Source: Gambelia wislizenii | Lineage: Eukaryota; Chordata; Lepidosauria; Squamata; Crotaphytidae | Direction of reading: 5' to 3' | Length of the DNA stretch: 64,000 nucleotides | Assembly: GCA_030847615.1 (NCBI GenBank) | Contig: JAUMIR010000003.1 | Coordinates: 21,147,001 to 21,211,000, forward strand | Shown here: in pieces, positions 12,140 to 21,889 of the stretch | Layout of the letters: each line of letters starts with the position of its first letter | How positions within the stretch are numbered: position 1 is the first letter of the stretch | The notes under the pieces: model-generated | The model's database searches: none | Told to the model about the DNA's origin: nothing | What the model saw: the letters and a program-made list of their open reading frames with translations, nothing else | Made by a program: the position numbers and the translations under genes

Positions 12140-12600
12140 AATTATGCTTATTTAGATGCCTGGGTTCACCAATTTCATTATTCCGATTATATGAAATTGC
12201 AGCTTACAAAAGGTCTGCCTGAATAAGATAATTTATTTATGAAATACAGTTAGAGCTCTGGCAATGGCTACAAATGTGTTACTACTACACATTTCCCTCT
12301 CCCATAGAAAAGGTTATGCTTTCTTGGGGTAGATGTTGGATGAAAATTATTACTCCACCTTTATGCTTTACACAATGACTTTATTCAGATTTGCTGCTCT
12401 TAAAGAAATAGACCGTGGGGTGTGTGACAGTGGTCAATATGAAACATGAGACAAATTTATGTATTTAGGCATAGGAGAACCTGGATCATCCCAAGAAATC
12501 TTGCTTCCTGAGGTGAAGGAAGGTGCCCTTCTCTTCCAGTCCAGGTACAGAAACTGATTGAACTGGCAGTTGAATCTTGAACATCAGTCATGGGAAAATG
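12140..12600. other. No gene recognised
   Basis: Unassigned AT-rich sequence between the SINE pair and the next MITE. Confidence 0.5.
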
Positions 12601-12602
12601 TA

Positions 12603-12867
12603 TATACAGATCCACCACCCACCCATATCTGTGGAACCAATATCCATGGTTTCAGTTATCCAAGAGACACATAATATTGGCCACACACCATAGAGTAATA
12701 CTGTAAAATGCTAGAGAGGTGTCCTCTCTAGGAATCGCTAGATCCTCCAATGCAACTCTATGGTTTGTTTGTACAGGAACTCCTTTATTTTCATAGGGTT
12801 TGCTATTACCAGTGGTTTCACTTATATGTGATAAGACCAGGAATGTATCCCTCATGGATACAGGGGC
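12603..12867. mobile_element. Tigger/pogo-like MITE (copy 2)
   Basis: The left end CAGATCCACCACCC and right end ATGGATACAGGGGCAACCTG are preceded or followed by decayed TA/TG. Internal words such as ATCCATGGTTTCAGTTATCC and CCTCCAATGCAACTCTATG recur in the copy at 30423. It has no open frame. Confidence 0.65.
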
Positions 12868-13168
12868 AACCTGTGTTGGAAAATATAGTTTGCAGTCCAA
12901 TAAGTGGAAATGGTTTTGCCATTGAAGGGTTAACTGAGAAGGCATATGAGATGAGCTGATGTAACTTCCTAAAGTTTTACTATTGGGCAATCTGGGATGA
13001 AGGGGGAGTGTCAGAGGGTCCTTCTTTGTTCCAGATGCCATGTTATCTAACAATCCTCATGGACCTTTGAACTGAGAGGACCCCGAAAGGGGTGTCCTGA
13101 ATATAGTTTCCTAACAATGTAGTTTTTAAGTATTTTTAACCAGTTTTAGTCTGTTTTGATGGTGTTTT
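12868..13168. other. No gene recognised
   Basis: Unassigned sequence immediately upstream of the insertion site of the full-length retrotransposon. Confidence 0.5.
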
Positions 13169-13180
13169 TGTTATCTGCCA
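13169..13180. repeat. 12-bp TSD of the full-length retrotransposon, left copy
   Basis: TGTTATCTGCCA here is identical to 17172-17183. The bases outside the two copies differ, so the duplication is exactly 12 bp. Confidence 0.92.
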
Positions 13181-13888
13181 CCTCCCCATTGACGCCCCCT
13201 TGTCGTGGGAGAGAGGCTTGCGTACCCTAATGATGTTTTGAGCTATGCTGGCGGTGGCATAATAGCCACTGGTAGGGTCTCCCATGCCAGACAGGTCAAA
13301 ACTGAAGGGTCTGACAAAGAGCGTCAAAGGGCAGGATGGGCTCTCCAGCCTTGTGGCAACCGTCCTAGGAGAAGGAAAACTCCAATCCCAAACCCGGGCA
13401 GATGGTGCTCGTCCAACCCTGTAAGGTCAACCATCTAAGAGAAGGAAACTCTAATCAAACCTACGGCCCGAGGACCTCACTGCCACGTCCATGCTTGCAA
13501 GGCCACGGCAGATGAATCTCTGGTTTAAAGGGTGAGGCCAGTTCTGTGCACGCTGCGCTCCACCAGAAAAATCCATTGCACAGGATCGAAGGACAAATCC
13601 ATTTCCAAAAAAGCCCTGTAGCGACTGGCGAGGGACGAAACCGGCAGGTGTAAAGATGCACTGGAAGCCGCAGCCCCAACCCTGCATGCAGGCGGTTCAG
13701 GACATTGGTCGCTCAAGCCTGACCCGGGAGATGACAGTCTTGTTCGGCAGCATTCTGAACGACCAAGCAGCCTTTTTTAAGGAGAGCACTGCTTGCTCCA
13801 CATGGAGAGGGGCCTAGAAAAGGTGGCCTAAAGAAAGCTCATCCCCAACTACCTGGTTGGCTAGCCGCGGCCAACGGGAATCTTCTGA
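13181..13888 (+). promoter_or_regulatory. 5' UTR and presumed internal promoter of the retrotransposon
   Basis: This segment between the TSD and the start of the open frame is more CG-rich than the surrounding DNA and begins CCTCCCCATTGACGCCCCC. Full-length non-LTR elements must carry their own promoter here to be copied intact, so the role is inferred from position. Short frames on both strands show no domain. An in-frame TGA at 13886-13888 closes the coding frame upstream. Confidence 0.6.
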
Positions 13889-13978
13889 TGCGGTCAAACC
13901 AAGGCAAAGAAACAAAGGCACACACCGGCCTCCAAAGGTGTAAACAAACTGACACTTGCATGCTGGAACATCAGAACC
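13889..13978 (+). other. Upstream in-frame coding extension lacking an ATG
   Basis: After the TGA at 13886-13888 the frame stays open for 30 codons into the main CDS and encodes ...SKGVNKLTLACWNIRT. ACWNIRT is the conserved first strand of AP-endonuclease-like domains (the N is a catalytic-site residue). No ATG occurs in this frame. An ATG at 13888 exists in another frame, so translation may begin at a non-AUG codon, or a small indel may have separated the start. Confidence 0.8.
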
Positions 13979-16900
13979 ATGCAAGACTCTGAAGATAGTG
14001 GACGGCCTGAGCGTCGTTCTGCCCTAATAGCCCTTGAACTATCACGGCTTAATATTGACATCGCTGCTCTTAGTGAAGTTCGCTTCCATGAGGAAGGCAG
14101 CCTTAAAGAACATGGCGCCGGCTACACACTTTACTGGTCTGGCAAACCCAAAACCGAAAAACATCTGTCAGGAGTAGGCTTTATGATTAAAAACTCCATT
14201 GCCTCCAAACTCGAAACCTTGCCAACAGGACACTCTGATCGCATTATTTCCTTACGCCTCCCACATGTTGTTCTCTTTAGTATATATGCCCCAACTATGC
14301 AAGCTGACCCTGTAGAGAAAGACAAATTCTACACAGACCTACGCCAACTCATACAAAAAGTCCCTGTAGAAGATAAAATTATTATCCTTGGTGACTTCAA
14401 CGCCAGAGTAGGAAAGAACTCCGAAGCCTGGAAAGGTGTCTTAGGCAAGCATGGTGTTGGAAATTGCAATGATAACGGACGCCTCCTGCTAGAGTTCTGT
14501 GCAGAACAACAGCTGACTATTACAAACACAATCTTTCAGCAGAAAGATAGCTTGAAGACAACCTGGATGCATCCCCGATCCAAACATTGGCACCTCATTG
14601 ACTACGTTCTAGTCCGTCAGAGAGACATTCGTGATGTCCGTCATACCCGAGTGATGCCCAGTGCAGAATGCCAAACAGATCATCGCCTTGTCAGATGTAA
14701 ACTAAATCTTCATCTTAAGTTCAAACCTAAGAGGGGTGGCATCTTAAAGAAGAGACTCCAAGTCAACAATCTTCAACAAGCTACCATGAGAGACAACTTC
14801 CAGGCAAATCTACAAACGAAACTTGAAGACCACCCTACAGATCCTTCTCCTACAGTGCTTTGGCAACATATCAAAAACAGTATCCTCCAGTCTGCAGAAG
14901 AATCCCTTGGCTTCTCCCACAAGAAAAATCAAGACTGGTTTGATGAAAACAACCAAGAGATCCAGGAACTGTTGGCAAGGAAGAGAGCTGCTCACCAGGC
15001 ATACCTCGCCCAGCCAACCTGTCATGTAAGAAAAGCAGCTTTCCGCCTCACATGTAGCAAACTACAACAAAAACTCCGAGACATGCAGAACAAGTGGTGG
15101 ATCAGTATAGCAGAAAAGACACAACGCTGTGCAGATCTGGGTGATCATAGAGGATTTTATGAAGCTCTTAAAGCAGTGTTTGGACCTACTTATCAGGTCC
15201 AAAGCTCCTTATACAGTACAGATGGTCAAACATTAATTACTGATAAAGCCTCCATCCTAAATCGTTGGGCTGAAGATTTTCAAAGTCTCTTTAGCGCCAA
15301 CCGAGTAGTCCAAGCCTCAGCTATCCAAGATATGATACAAAAACCAATGAAAAATGAATTGGACATAGCTCCCACTTTGGAAGAGACCTTTAAGGCCATA
15401 CAGCAGATGAAAAACGGCAAGGCAGCTGGGATTGATGGAATCCCACCTGAAGTTTGGAAACACGGAGGTCATGCACTCCACGAAAAATTCCACGAATTCC
15501 TTGTGAATTGCTGGGAAAAAGGGGAACTGCCATCAGACCTCCGAGATGCAGTCATCATCACCCTGTACAAGAAAAAAGGAGCAAAATCCGACTGCTCAAA
15601 CTATCGAGGCATAACACTGCTCTCTATTGCTGGAAAAATCCTTGCAAGGATACTCCTGAACAGGTTAGTTCCTGCTATTGCAGAAGAACTTCTCCCTGAA
15701 AGCCAATGTGGCTTCAGAGCCAATAGGAGTACTACAGACATGGTATTTGCCCTTAGGCAACTGCAAGAAAAATGTAGGGAGCAGAACAAGGGTCTCTATG
15801 TAACATTTGTCGACCTCACCAAAGCCTTTGACACTGTAAGTAGAAAAGGTCTGTGGCAGATCCTGGAAAGACTAGGATGCCCCCCCAAATTCCTTAAAAT
15901 GATTATCTTGCTACACGAGGGACAGCGTGGTCAAGTCAGATATGGCGATGCTCTTTCAGAGCCCTTTCTAATAACTAATGGAGTGAAGCAAGGTTGTGTT
16001 CTTGCACCAACTTTATTTACAATCTTCTTTAGCATGATGCTCCAAAGGGCTATGGCAGAGCTTGAAGAAGACGACGGCATCTATATACGCTACCGTACTG
16101 ATGGTAGCTTGTTTAACTTAAGCCGTCTGAGGGCTCACACTAAGACTCTAAACTATCTAGTCCGTGAGCTGCTCTTCGCCGATGATGCTGCCCTTGTTGC
16201 CCACACAGAAGGAGCTCTGCAGCGCCTAACATCCTGCTTTGCAACAGCTGCAGAGCTGTTTGGGCTAGAAGTCAACCTGAAGAAAACAGAAGTTCTTTAC
16301 CAGCCTGCACCACAGGACGAACACCACCATCCCCACATTGCCGTCGGCAAATCAGTGCTCAAGTCCGTTCAGCAGTTCACCTACCTGGGAAGCATCATCT
16401 CCTCAGATGCCAAGATTGACAAAGAGATCGATCACAGATTAGCAAAGGCATATAGTGCATTTGGAAGACTTCACAAAAGAGTCTGGAGCAATAAACACCT
16501 GAGGCAAAGCACAAAAATCAGTGTGTATAGAGCCATCGTACTGTCTATCCTCCTTTATGGATCTGAAACATGGGTCACCTATCGCCACCACCTACGACTC
16601 CTCGAGCGCTTTCATCAGCGCTGTCTACGCACAATCCTAAATATACACTGGACTGACTATGTGACGAATGTTGCTGTCCTTGAGCAAGCAGGGATCACCA
16701 GCATTGAGGCCATGATATTGAGAACACAGCTGCGCTGGGCAGGGCACGTTTCTAGGATGGAGGACCATCGCCTCCCAAAAATACTACTCTACGGTGAACT
16801 TGCCACGGGTCAGCGTAAGAGGGGCGCTCCAAAAAAGCGATACAAAGACTCCCTGAAACAACATCTCAGGCTTGGCCAAATTGATCACCAACAGTGGTCC

Positions 16901-17137
16901 GCCCTGGCCTCACATCGGGAGGCATGGAGACGCACTATCCACAATGCTGCAGCCTTATTTGAGAACTCACGACGAACAAGTCTTGAAGAGAAACGACAAC
17001 GCAGAAAGAATCACAACCCAAAAACATCACCCAAGGAGACCTTCTGCTGTGCTTTTTGCAACCGGACTTGCTTATCTCGGATTGGCCTTTTTAGTCATCA
17101 GCGCGCTTGCAGAAAGCGCGGGATGAGTCCTTCCTGA
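13979..17137 (+). CDS. Endonuclease/reverse transcriptase polyprotein of non-LTR retrotransposon
   Basis: The protein nicks target DNA and copies the element RNA there (target-primed reverse transcription), acting on chromatin in the nucleus. Numbering from the first ATG (1,052 aa), the APE domain shows catalytic SEVR (E33), YAPT (103-106), GDFN (138-141), IDYV (207-210) and TDH (D234-H235). The RT has NGKAAGIDGIPPE near 479, FVDLTKAFD with D612, KQGCVLAPTLF, catalytic FADD with D735-D736, and FTYLGS. The C terminus carries CAFC...H...C (C1024, C1027, H1039, C1043), probably a nucleic-acid-binding finger. The first endonuclease strand, LTLACWNIRT, lies upstream of this ATG in the same open frame (13889-13978). 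The true start is therefore earlier and not an in-frame ATG, or it has been lost. All catalytic residues I can identify are present. Confidence 0.93.
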   Translation: MQDSEDSGRPERRSALIALELSRLNIDIAALSEVRFHEEGSLKEHGAGYTLYWSGKPKTEKHLSGVGFMIKNSIASKLETLPTGHSDRIISLRLPHVVLFSIYAPTMQADPVEKDKFYTDLRQLIQKVPVEDKIIILGDFNARVGKNSEAWKGVLGKHGVGNCNDNGRLLLEFCAEQQLTITNTIFQQKDSLKTTWMHPRSKHWHLIDYVLVRQRDIRDVRHTRVMPSAECQTDHRLVRCKLNLHLKFKPKRGGILKKRLQVNNLQQATMRDNFQANLQTKLEDHPTDPSPTVLWQHIKNSILQSAEESLGFSHKKNQDWFDENNQEIQELLARKRAAHQAYLAQPTCHVRKAAFRLTCSKLQQKLRDMQNKWWISIAEKTQRCADLGDHRGFYEALKAVFGPTYQVQSSLYSTDGQTLITDKASILNRWAEDFQSLFSANRVVQASAIQDMIQKPMKNELDIAPTLEETFKAIQQMKNGKAAGIDGIPPEVWKHGGHALHEKFHEFLVNCWEKGELPSDLRDAVIITLYKKKGAKSDCSNYRGITLLSIAGKILARILLNRLVPAIAEELLPESQCGFRANRSTTDMVFALRQLQEKCREQNKGLYVTFVDLTKAFDTVSRKGLWQILERLGCPPKFLKMIILLHEGQRGQVRYGDALSEPFLITNGVKQGCVLAPTLFTIFFSMMLQRAMAELEEDDGIYIRYRTDGSLFNLSRLRAHTKTLNYLVRELLFADDAALVAHTEGALQRLTSCFATAAELFGLEVNLKKTEVLYQPAPQDEHHHPHIAVGKSVLKSVQQFTYLGSIISSDAKIDKEIDHRLAKAYSAFGRLHKRVWSNKHLRQSTKISVYRAIVLSILLYGSETWVTYRHHLRLLERFHQRCLRTILNIHWTDYVTNVAVLEQAGITSIEAMILRTQLRWAGHVSRMEDHRLPKILLYGELATGQRKRGAPKKRYKDSLKQHLRLGQIDHQQWSALASHREAWRRTIHNAAALFENSRRTSLEEKRQRRKNHNPKTSPKETFCCAFCNRTCLSRIGLFSHQRACRKRGMSPS

Positions 17138-17171
17138 ATCTTCGTTTGCGAAGAAAAGCCAGAGAGAGGGG
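17138..17171 (+). terminator. 34-nt 3' UTR with terminal hairpin
   Basis: Directly after the stop codon, 17140-17153 reads CTTCGTTTGCGAAG, a perfect 5-bp stem with a TTTG loop. GAAAAGCCAGAGAGAGG and the TSD follow. There is no poly(A) or AATAAA. The same hairpin, with two changes that leave wobble pairs, ends the copy at 61224. It may be the recognition structure for the element's own RT. Confidence 0.75.
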
Positions 17172-17183
17172 TGTTATCTGCCA
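17172..17183. repeat. 12-bp TSD of the full-length retrotransposon, right copy
   Basis: Identical to 13169-13180 and directly abutting the 3' end of the element. Confidence 0.92.
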
Positions 17184-18639
17184 AGAATCAGCTCTCTAAA
17201 CTGTGAGTAAAGAAGTTTTTGTACTTTTCAAACTAACTTTGAGTATTGAGTGGTTACTTTGGTAGTTAAACAACTTGGGAAAAGGCAAAGGATGTTTGGT
17301 TATAAGCTAAGCAGTGTTTTTACATGCATGCTAACATTCTGACACTAGATGCTGCGTGTGTGCATTAAGCTTGCTATACTCTGCTAAAGTTGGCTGCATT
17401 ATGCATTAACGTGTGAAGTGCAGTGTGGATGTTTAAACAGGGACAAAATACCCTGATATTTTAAACAGTGTATTTTTACACAATTTCCAACAACCTGTAC
17501 ATGTACTACACACCTGAGGCAGTAGGCAAGGTTAGGGGGACCAGGGCAGAATTGGCTAACATCCTGTTGAATGGTGAGTCAACACATAGGTAACCTCATT
17601 GACTGAATGGTCTAGTCTAGTCAGAACTAATAGGATTTAAGCCATTGTTTGATATGCATAGTAATGTCATCCCAAAGAGAGAGAGAGAGAGAGAAATAGC
17701 TGAGGAGCTTAGGAGAAACAGCAAAGAAACTGTTGTTTCTTTTTTCCTGACATTTGCTGCCTGAAGCAGTTGCTTCACTCTGCTAATGGTAGGGCCATCA
17801 CATGTGATAGAGAGCCTGACACTAATACACTCCTTTATTCTCTCCCCTTCTTTTCACTGAAGTGGAACATACTTCAAGCTTTTGCTGATAGCTTCTTTAA
17901 AAAAAATGGAACTGTAGATTTCAGCTCAAATACAGGAAAGTAGTTTTGTACAAACCAGTTTCCTATGTTTGCAAAAACAAGAAGCAACTTGTTACAAAGC
18001 ATGATCAGAAGCCTAAGATTTTTGGCTGACACACATAAAGGGAATAGGAGAGGAGTAACATACATGCTTCCATAATGCTCATAATGCTCATTCAAAGTTC
18101 AGCATTATGGCTCTGTGAGGAGACAGTAATATTCGACATAGGTAAAGTCGCAGCACTTAGGGTCATTTTACTGATGCAAGAGAACACTTCCAGATCCTTT
18201 CTTCCCTCTTCACATAAGCATAATCTTTCAAAATCTCTTGATTATCTTAAAAAAATGCAATTGAATATGCATGTCAAAAATAGGCATTTGTGGTTCTTAT
18301 CTACGTGAAATCAGAAAGCAAAAGAACAAAACAAAAGAACTGTGTTGAGTTGCACAACACAGATGCACCTGACTTGTAGGCTGCTGCATCCAGACACCTA
18401 GGAAAGAAAGTCTGCACAGTTCTCAAGGTATGCTTTTTGTAGGTGTGAAAAGGCTCTTAAAGCACAGCACTCCTTGGGTCACTGCTAAGTGGAAATATCA
18501 GCAAACATTAGTGGATTCAGCATCACAAGCTGTAAATGTGACTAAAAACAGCAGGGTCTTCATGCATTTAGAGCACTGAAATCTCCTGATTTCCTTTTTG
18601 AAAGAAGAACTCAAATAAAGCTTTATTGTCCTGGTGCTG
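17184..18639. other. No gene recognised; unassigned DNA
   Basis: Apart from a (GA)n run at about 17676-17693 I recognise no repeat or gene. The frames present are short and featureless. Confidence 0.5.
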
Positions 18640-18740
18640 GGCATTTCCTGTGGATTAATGGCCAGCTGGGAGGAGCTGATGGCCCTGAATGTAGCCAAGG
18701 GCCATTAACCTCAGCCAGTCATTAATCCACAGGAAGTGCC
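18640..18740. promoter_or_regulatory. Quasi-palindromic ATTA-rich block, candidate conserved noncoding element
   Basis: Arms 18640-18660 and 18720-18740 are inverted copies of GGCATTTCCTGTGGATTAATG with one mismatch. Inside them TTAATGGCC (near 18655) answers GGCCATTAA (near 18704). TAATCC and ATTA are homeodomain-type sites, and TTCCTGT is ETS-like. It matches none of the mobile families in the window. A regulatory role is inference from motif content. Confidence 0.4.
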
Positions 18741-19137
18741 TTGTGCCAAGCTCATTTTATTATCCTCAAATGAAAAGTGAATATGGCTACTGTGGAGGTT
18801 TTTTAAAAAAGTAACAAGCAAATGACATGTAGTGAATTGGGTCTTGTAGGTGTATATATATTTATATCTATAATAGGAGTCCATCTATTTATATCCTAGT
18901 GTCTATCTGTAGTGTGTAGAAATGAAGAGTGCACCATAAGAAACAAGAAACATCTCAGAAACTCAGCAACAGATTTGGCACTATGTGCCAAGGCCAGCCC
19001 AAGACTGAGTTGGAGCTGTAAGTGGCACCTTGTGCATGCCCAAATCAAGGTGGACAGTATCCAAAGTCAAGCAAATTATCTTACCATGTGCAACAGATAA
19101 TCCCACAAGCAACATCCATGATCCAGAGTAATAGAAT
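18741..19137. other. No gene recognised
   Basis: Unassigned sequence between the quasi-palindrome and the next MITE. Confidence 0.5.
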
Positions 19138-19139
19138 TA

Positions 19140-19331
19140 CAGTCAGCCCTCCATATCCACAGATTCTTTATCCACTGACTCAATCATCCACTGCTTGAAA
19201 ATATTCAAAAATAATTCCAAAAAGCAAACCTTGCTGTTTGCCATTTCATATAAGGGACTTCAGCATCTATGGATTTTGGTATCCATTGGGGGTCCTGGAA
19301 CCAAATCCTAGTAGATGCAAAGGGCCCACTG
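19140..19331. mobile_element. Tigger/pogo-like MITE, TA TSD (copy 3)
   Basis: TA flanks both ends. CAGTCAGCCCTCCATATCC starts it and GGGCCCACTG ends it. The interior (GAAAATATTCAAAAATAAT, ATATAAGGGACTTCAGCATC) closely follows the layout of amniote Tigger-derived short elements built around 'TATCCACAGATTC'. At 192 bp it has no coding capacity. Confidence 0.8.
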
Positions 19332-19333
19332 TA

Positions 19334-19701
19334 CACTATATTAGATTAAATAACTAATTTTTTCTGCCCTTTCATAATCCCACAAACCTTATCCTTGAGG
19401 TAGCTACCTCAGCCTGCCCAAAGAGTGGGCTTGTCCTTGGGTGTAGAGAGAGAGCTAATCTGTGTTTAGACCAGTGGTGAATAACTACAGTGAATCCAGA
19501 AACCAATTTTCAGCCCCTGGGACCATCCAGGGTCTGTATATCCTGCCAAAAATGCAAAACAAAATGAAGACAAACATATATACCTCAGTGCAAGTAGCTG
19601 GAAGTTTGTTTTTGTATCACCCTCCAATACTTCACGGATAAAAAATGGGGATGTGTGTAGCCAAGCAACACAGAGTGTGGTCAAGATGGCAAAAGGAGGA
19701 A
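19334..19701. other. No gene recognised
   Basis: Unassigned sequence between a MITE and a SINE. Confidence 0.5.
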
Positions 19702-19989
19702 GCCCTGGTGGCACAGTGGTAAAATGCCAGTACTGCAAGCCACCACTTTGCAAGTTCGATTCCAGCGGGCTCCAAGGTTCACTCAGCCTTCCATCCTTTC
19801 GTAGGTCGGTAAATTGAGTACCCAGCTTGTGGGGGGCAATTAGCTAACACACACTGGAAACTGTTTAATGCAGTGTAGATGTGTAAACAGCTATTGCTTA
19901 AAACAATTTGTAAGCTGCTCTGATAGCCTTCTGGCTGAAGAGCAGGGTATAACTAACTAACTAACTAAATAAAATAAATAAAAATAAAA
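19702..19989 (+). mobile_element. tRNA-derived SINE (lizard type), plus strand
   Basis: It starts GCCCTGGTGGCACAGTGG (A box), has a B-box-like GTTCGATTCC, and carries the GGTCGGTAAATTGAGTACCC body and a CTAACTAAATAAAATAAATA tail. It is the same family as 2625-2898 (minus) and 35049-35330. Confidence 0.87.
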
Positions 19990-19999
19990 GTTGACTGTC

Positions 20000-20402
20000 T
20001 GCAACATCCCAGAGGGCCTTTTCGGTAATTGCCCCCAAATTACGGAATTGCCTGCTGAACAAGATCCATCAGATGACAAGCTTGAGTAGCTTTAAAAAAG
20101 CACTAAAGACGGATCTCTTTCGGCAGGCCTTTCCTGATTAGATCCCGGCCTCAGGAGCTGCGTCTCCTGGCCTCTTTTAGTCTTGCTGGCTGTTAATTTT
20201 TCTATTTGTTTTTATATGTGATTTTAGTTTAGGCAGTTTTTAATTTTATATGAGTTTAATATCTTTTTATGGGGGAGGCTGGGGGTGGGTGGTGCTTAGG
20301 GATTTTAGCCAGCATTATTGTATTTTAATTGTTGTAAGCTGGTCCGATTGTTTTTAACAGAGCGGTGGGGTTATTATTATTATTATTGTTATTATTATTA
20401 AA
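20000..20402 (+). mobile_element. L2 LINE 3' end
   Basis: The segment begins in CCCAGAGGGCCTTTTCGGTA and runs through FRQAF-like coding remnants (CGGATCTCTTTCGGCAGGCC) into a T-rich 3' UTR with TTGTAAGCTGGTC. It ends in (TTA)n at about 20373-20402. This is the usual shape of amniote L2 3' ends. The copy is non-coding. Confidence 0.8.
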
Positions 20403-20770
20403 AGTTACTAGAGAGGAAGAGCTCACAAGCTAGTAGAGCCTGCAGCACTTTGCTTTTGCCTGAGCCTACTGAGAAGGGCAAGATTCTACCTCTCCTCTCA
20501 CCCCTGCAGAGTCAACTGAGTGCAAACTGCTTCTGAAGATTGAATTTAATTTGCAACAAATGATATAAACTGAGGACAAAGAGTGAAATTGGAAGGTGGA
20601 TAGAGAAACTGGGACATTTTAAAAGCAGTTGAAAACTAGGGATGACAGATTAGTAATCGAGACTATCCCTGTCAAATCAGGACAGCTGGAGGATATGTGT
20701 CTGGTTTTGATGAAAATATTTTTATGTTAAAAAATGCAGGGTCCTGCAACCCATTTGCTGCTTCTAGGGG
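20403..20770. other. No gene recognised
   Basis: Unassigned spacer. Confidence 0.45.
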
Positions 20771-21403
20771 CCCTTTCACCCTACACAACTATAGTGCTAC
20801 TAGTTTTACCCAGTGTAACATATGCCGTTAAAAAAACCTCCCAGAAAAACATCCGGTAGACCTCATGACAACCCTGTAAGGTTGCCTGGTGGATTTTAAA
20901 ATTCCTCCTCCCCCTTCTCAGCATTCCACACTTTCCCCAGAATTGCTGAGGATGACTCGCTCTGTTGCCCTGCTGCTGCCACCGCAACTGCCACCAGTTG
21001 ACTGCTTTGGTCTTGTCACAGTGGTTGACTGTCTGGGTCCTGTCGCAGCCTGTGACTGGTGAGTGGCTGAGGGAGGGAGAGGCCCTTGTAAGGCTGGAGG
21101 TGTAGATGCAAATTGAGTGGCAGGAGTGGATTGTGAGGTGGTGATTGGTTGCATGTGGGTGGTCATTGGTTGGGTGTGTTTCCTGAGCTGTCAATCAGCA
21201 CACTGGGAAAGACAACATACCCAGGAGCTTTATATATAGAGAGAGAGATTCTACTTTAAATGCCATAGCTTCCTGGGGTTTTCAGTTTAAAGAAGGGATT
21301 TAGAATTCTCAGCTGAAGAACTCTAGTGCAAGCTGGGTAAGACACTACTCTGGCAGCTAAAATAGAATATCGTGCTAGAATTGCATAGTGTGAGTGAGCT
21401 CTA
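20771..21403. mobile_element. Possible decayed DNA transposon with inverted ends
   Basis: The left side (CTACACAACTATAGTGCTAC) and the reverse complement of the right side (CTCACACTATGCAATTCTAGCACG) look like diverged inverted termini of the type also seen at 45815. The interior includes a moderately GC-rich stretch with three ATTGG (inverted CCAAT) boxes at about 21144-21169. Neither frame present (minus 20781-21194) has a recognisable domain. Boundaries and TSD are not established. Confidence 0.35.
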
Positions 21404-21543
21404 GGAGAGGCATTTTTTTACCATAAAAAAAGGTAGCCCAGGACAATCTGTGTGGGTTGAGAGCCACAAAAAAGAGCAGAAGGACATATGTAGCTCCAGG
21501 ACAGCACTCTGTCCATCCCTAGTGTAGACCTGAGAAAGAGAAT

Positions 21544-21870
21544 AATAGAATCATAGAGGTGGAAGAGACCACAAGGGCCATCCAGTCCAAAACCCTGCCA
21601 TGCAGGAATACACAATCAAATCATTCCCGACAGATGGTCACCTAGCCTCTGTTTAAAAACCTCCAAAGAAGGAGACTCTACCACACTCCAAGGCAGTGTA
21701 TTCCACTTCCAAACAGCTCTTAGTGTCAGGAAGTTCTTCCTGATGTTTAGGTGGAATCTCTTTTCCTGTAGTTTGAACCCATTGCTCCATGTCCTAGTCT
21801 CTAGAGCAGCAGAAAACAAGCTTGCCCCATCCTCAGTATGACATCCCTTCAAATATTTAAATGGGAGAGA
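21544..21870 (-). mobile_element. CR1 LINE 3' end, minus strand
   Basis: The plus strand begins ATAGAATCATAGAGGTGGAAGAG, the reverse of CR1 termini built from ATTCTATG units. The minus frame (21616-21852) reads [20 protein letters not shown] and [20 protein letters not shown], the CR1 ORF2 C terminus. It is followed by a (GA)n tract at 21865-21889. Confidence 0.88.
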
Positions 21871-21889
21871 GAGAGAGAGAGAGAGAGAG

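Larger units (their letters stand above)
13181..17171 (+). mobile_element. Full-length APE/RT non-LTR retrotransposon (RTE/Vingi-like), intact
   Basis: A 3,991-bp insertion lies exactly between two 12-bp direct repeats. It has about 700 bp of GC-richer 5' UTR, one long frame, and a 34-bp 3' UTR without a poly(A) tail. The frame has an AP-type endonuclease at the N terminus, an RT in the middle and a C2HC finger at the C terminus. It has no RNase H and no separate ORF1. That architecture fits the RTE-related group (RTE, RTEX, Vingi, Proto2). It is clearly not the BovB type remnant at 31.75 kb. I cannot settle the clade without an RT tree. The perfect TSD, complete 5' end and uninterrupted frame indicate a recent insertion that may still be competent. 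A truncated second copy lies at 61224-61881. Confidence 0.92.

Noticed and set aside
13181..17171. Assignment of the intact retrotransposon to BovB
   Set aside because: Its endonuclease and C-terminal finger differ from the BovB-type C terminus seen at 31750-32095, which has the LEKT-W-D and DR-WRSL blocks instead.
21140..21170. Cluster of inverted CCAAT boxes as a gene promoter
   Set aside because: ATTGG occurs in a short local repeat inside a decayed transposon-like segment, with no CpG island, exon or transcript evidence.
20781..21194. 137-codon minus-strand frame with threonine/histidine-rich sequence
   Set aside because: The composition is driven by repeated ATTGGTTG/GTGGTG words; no homology recognised.
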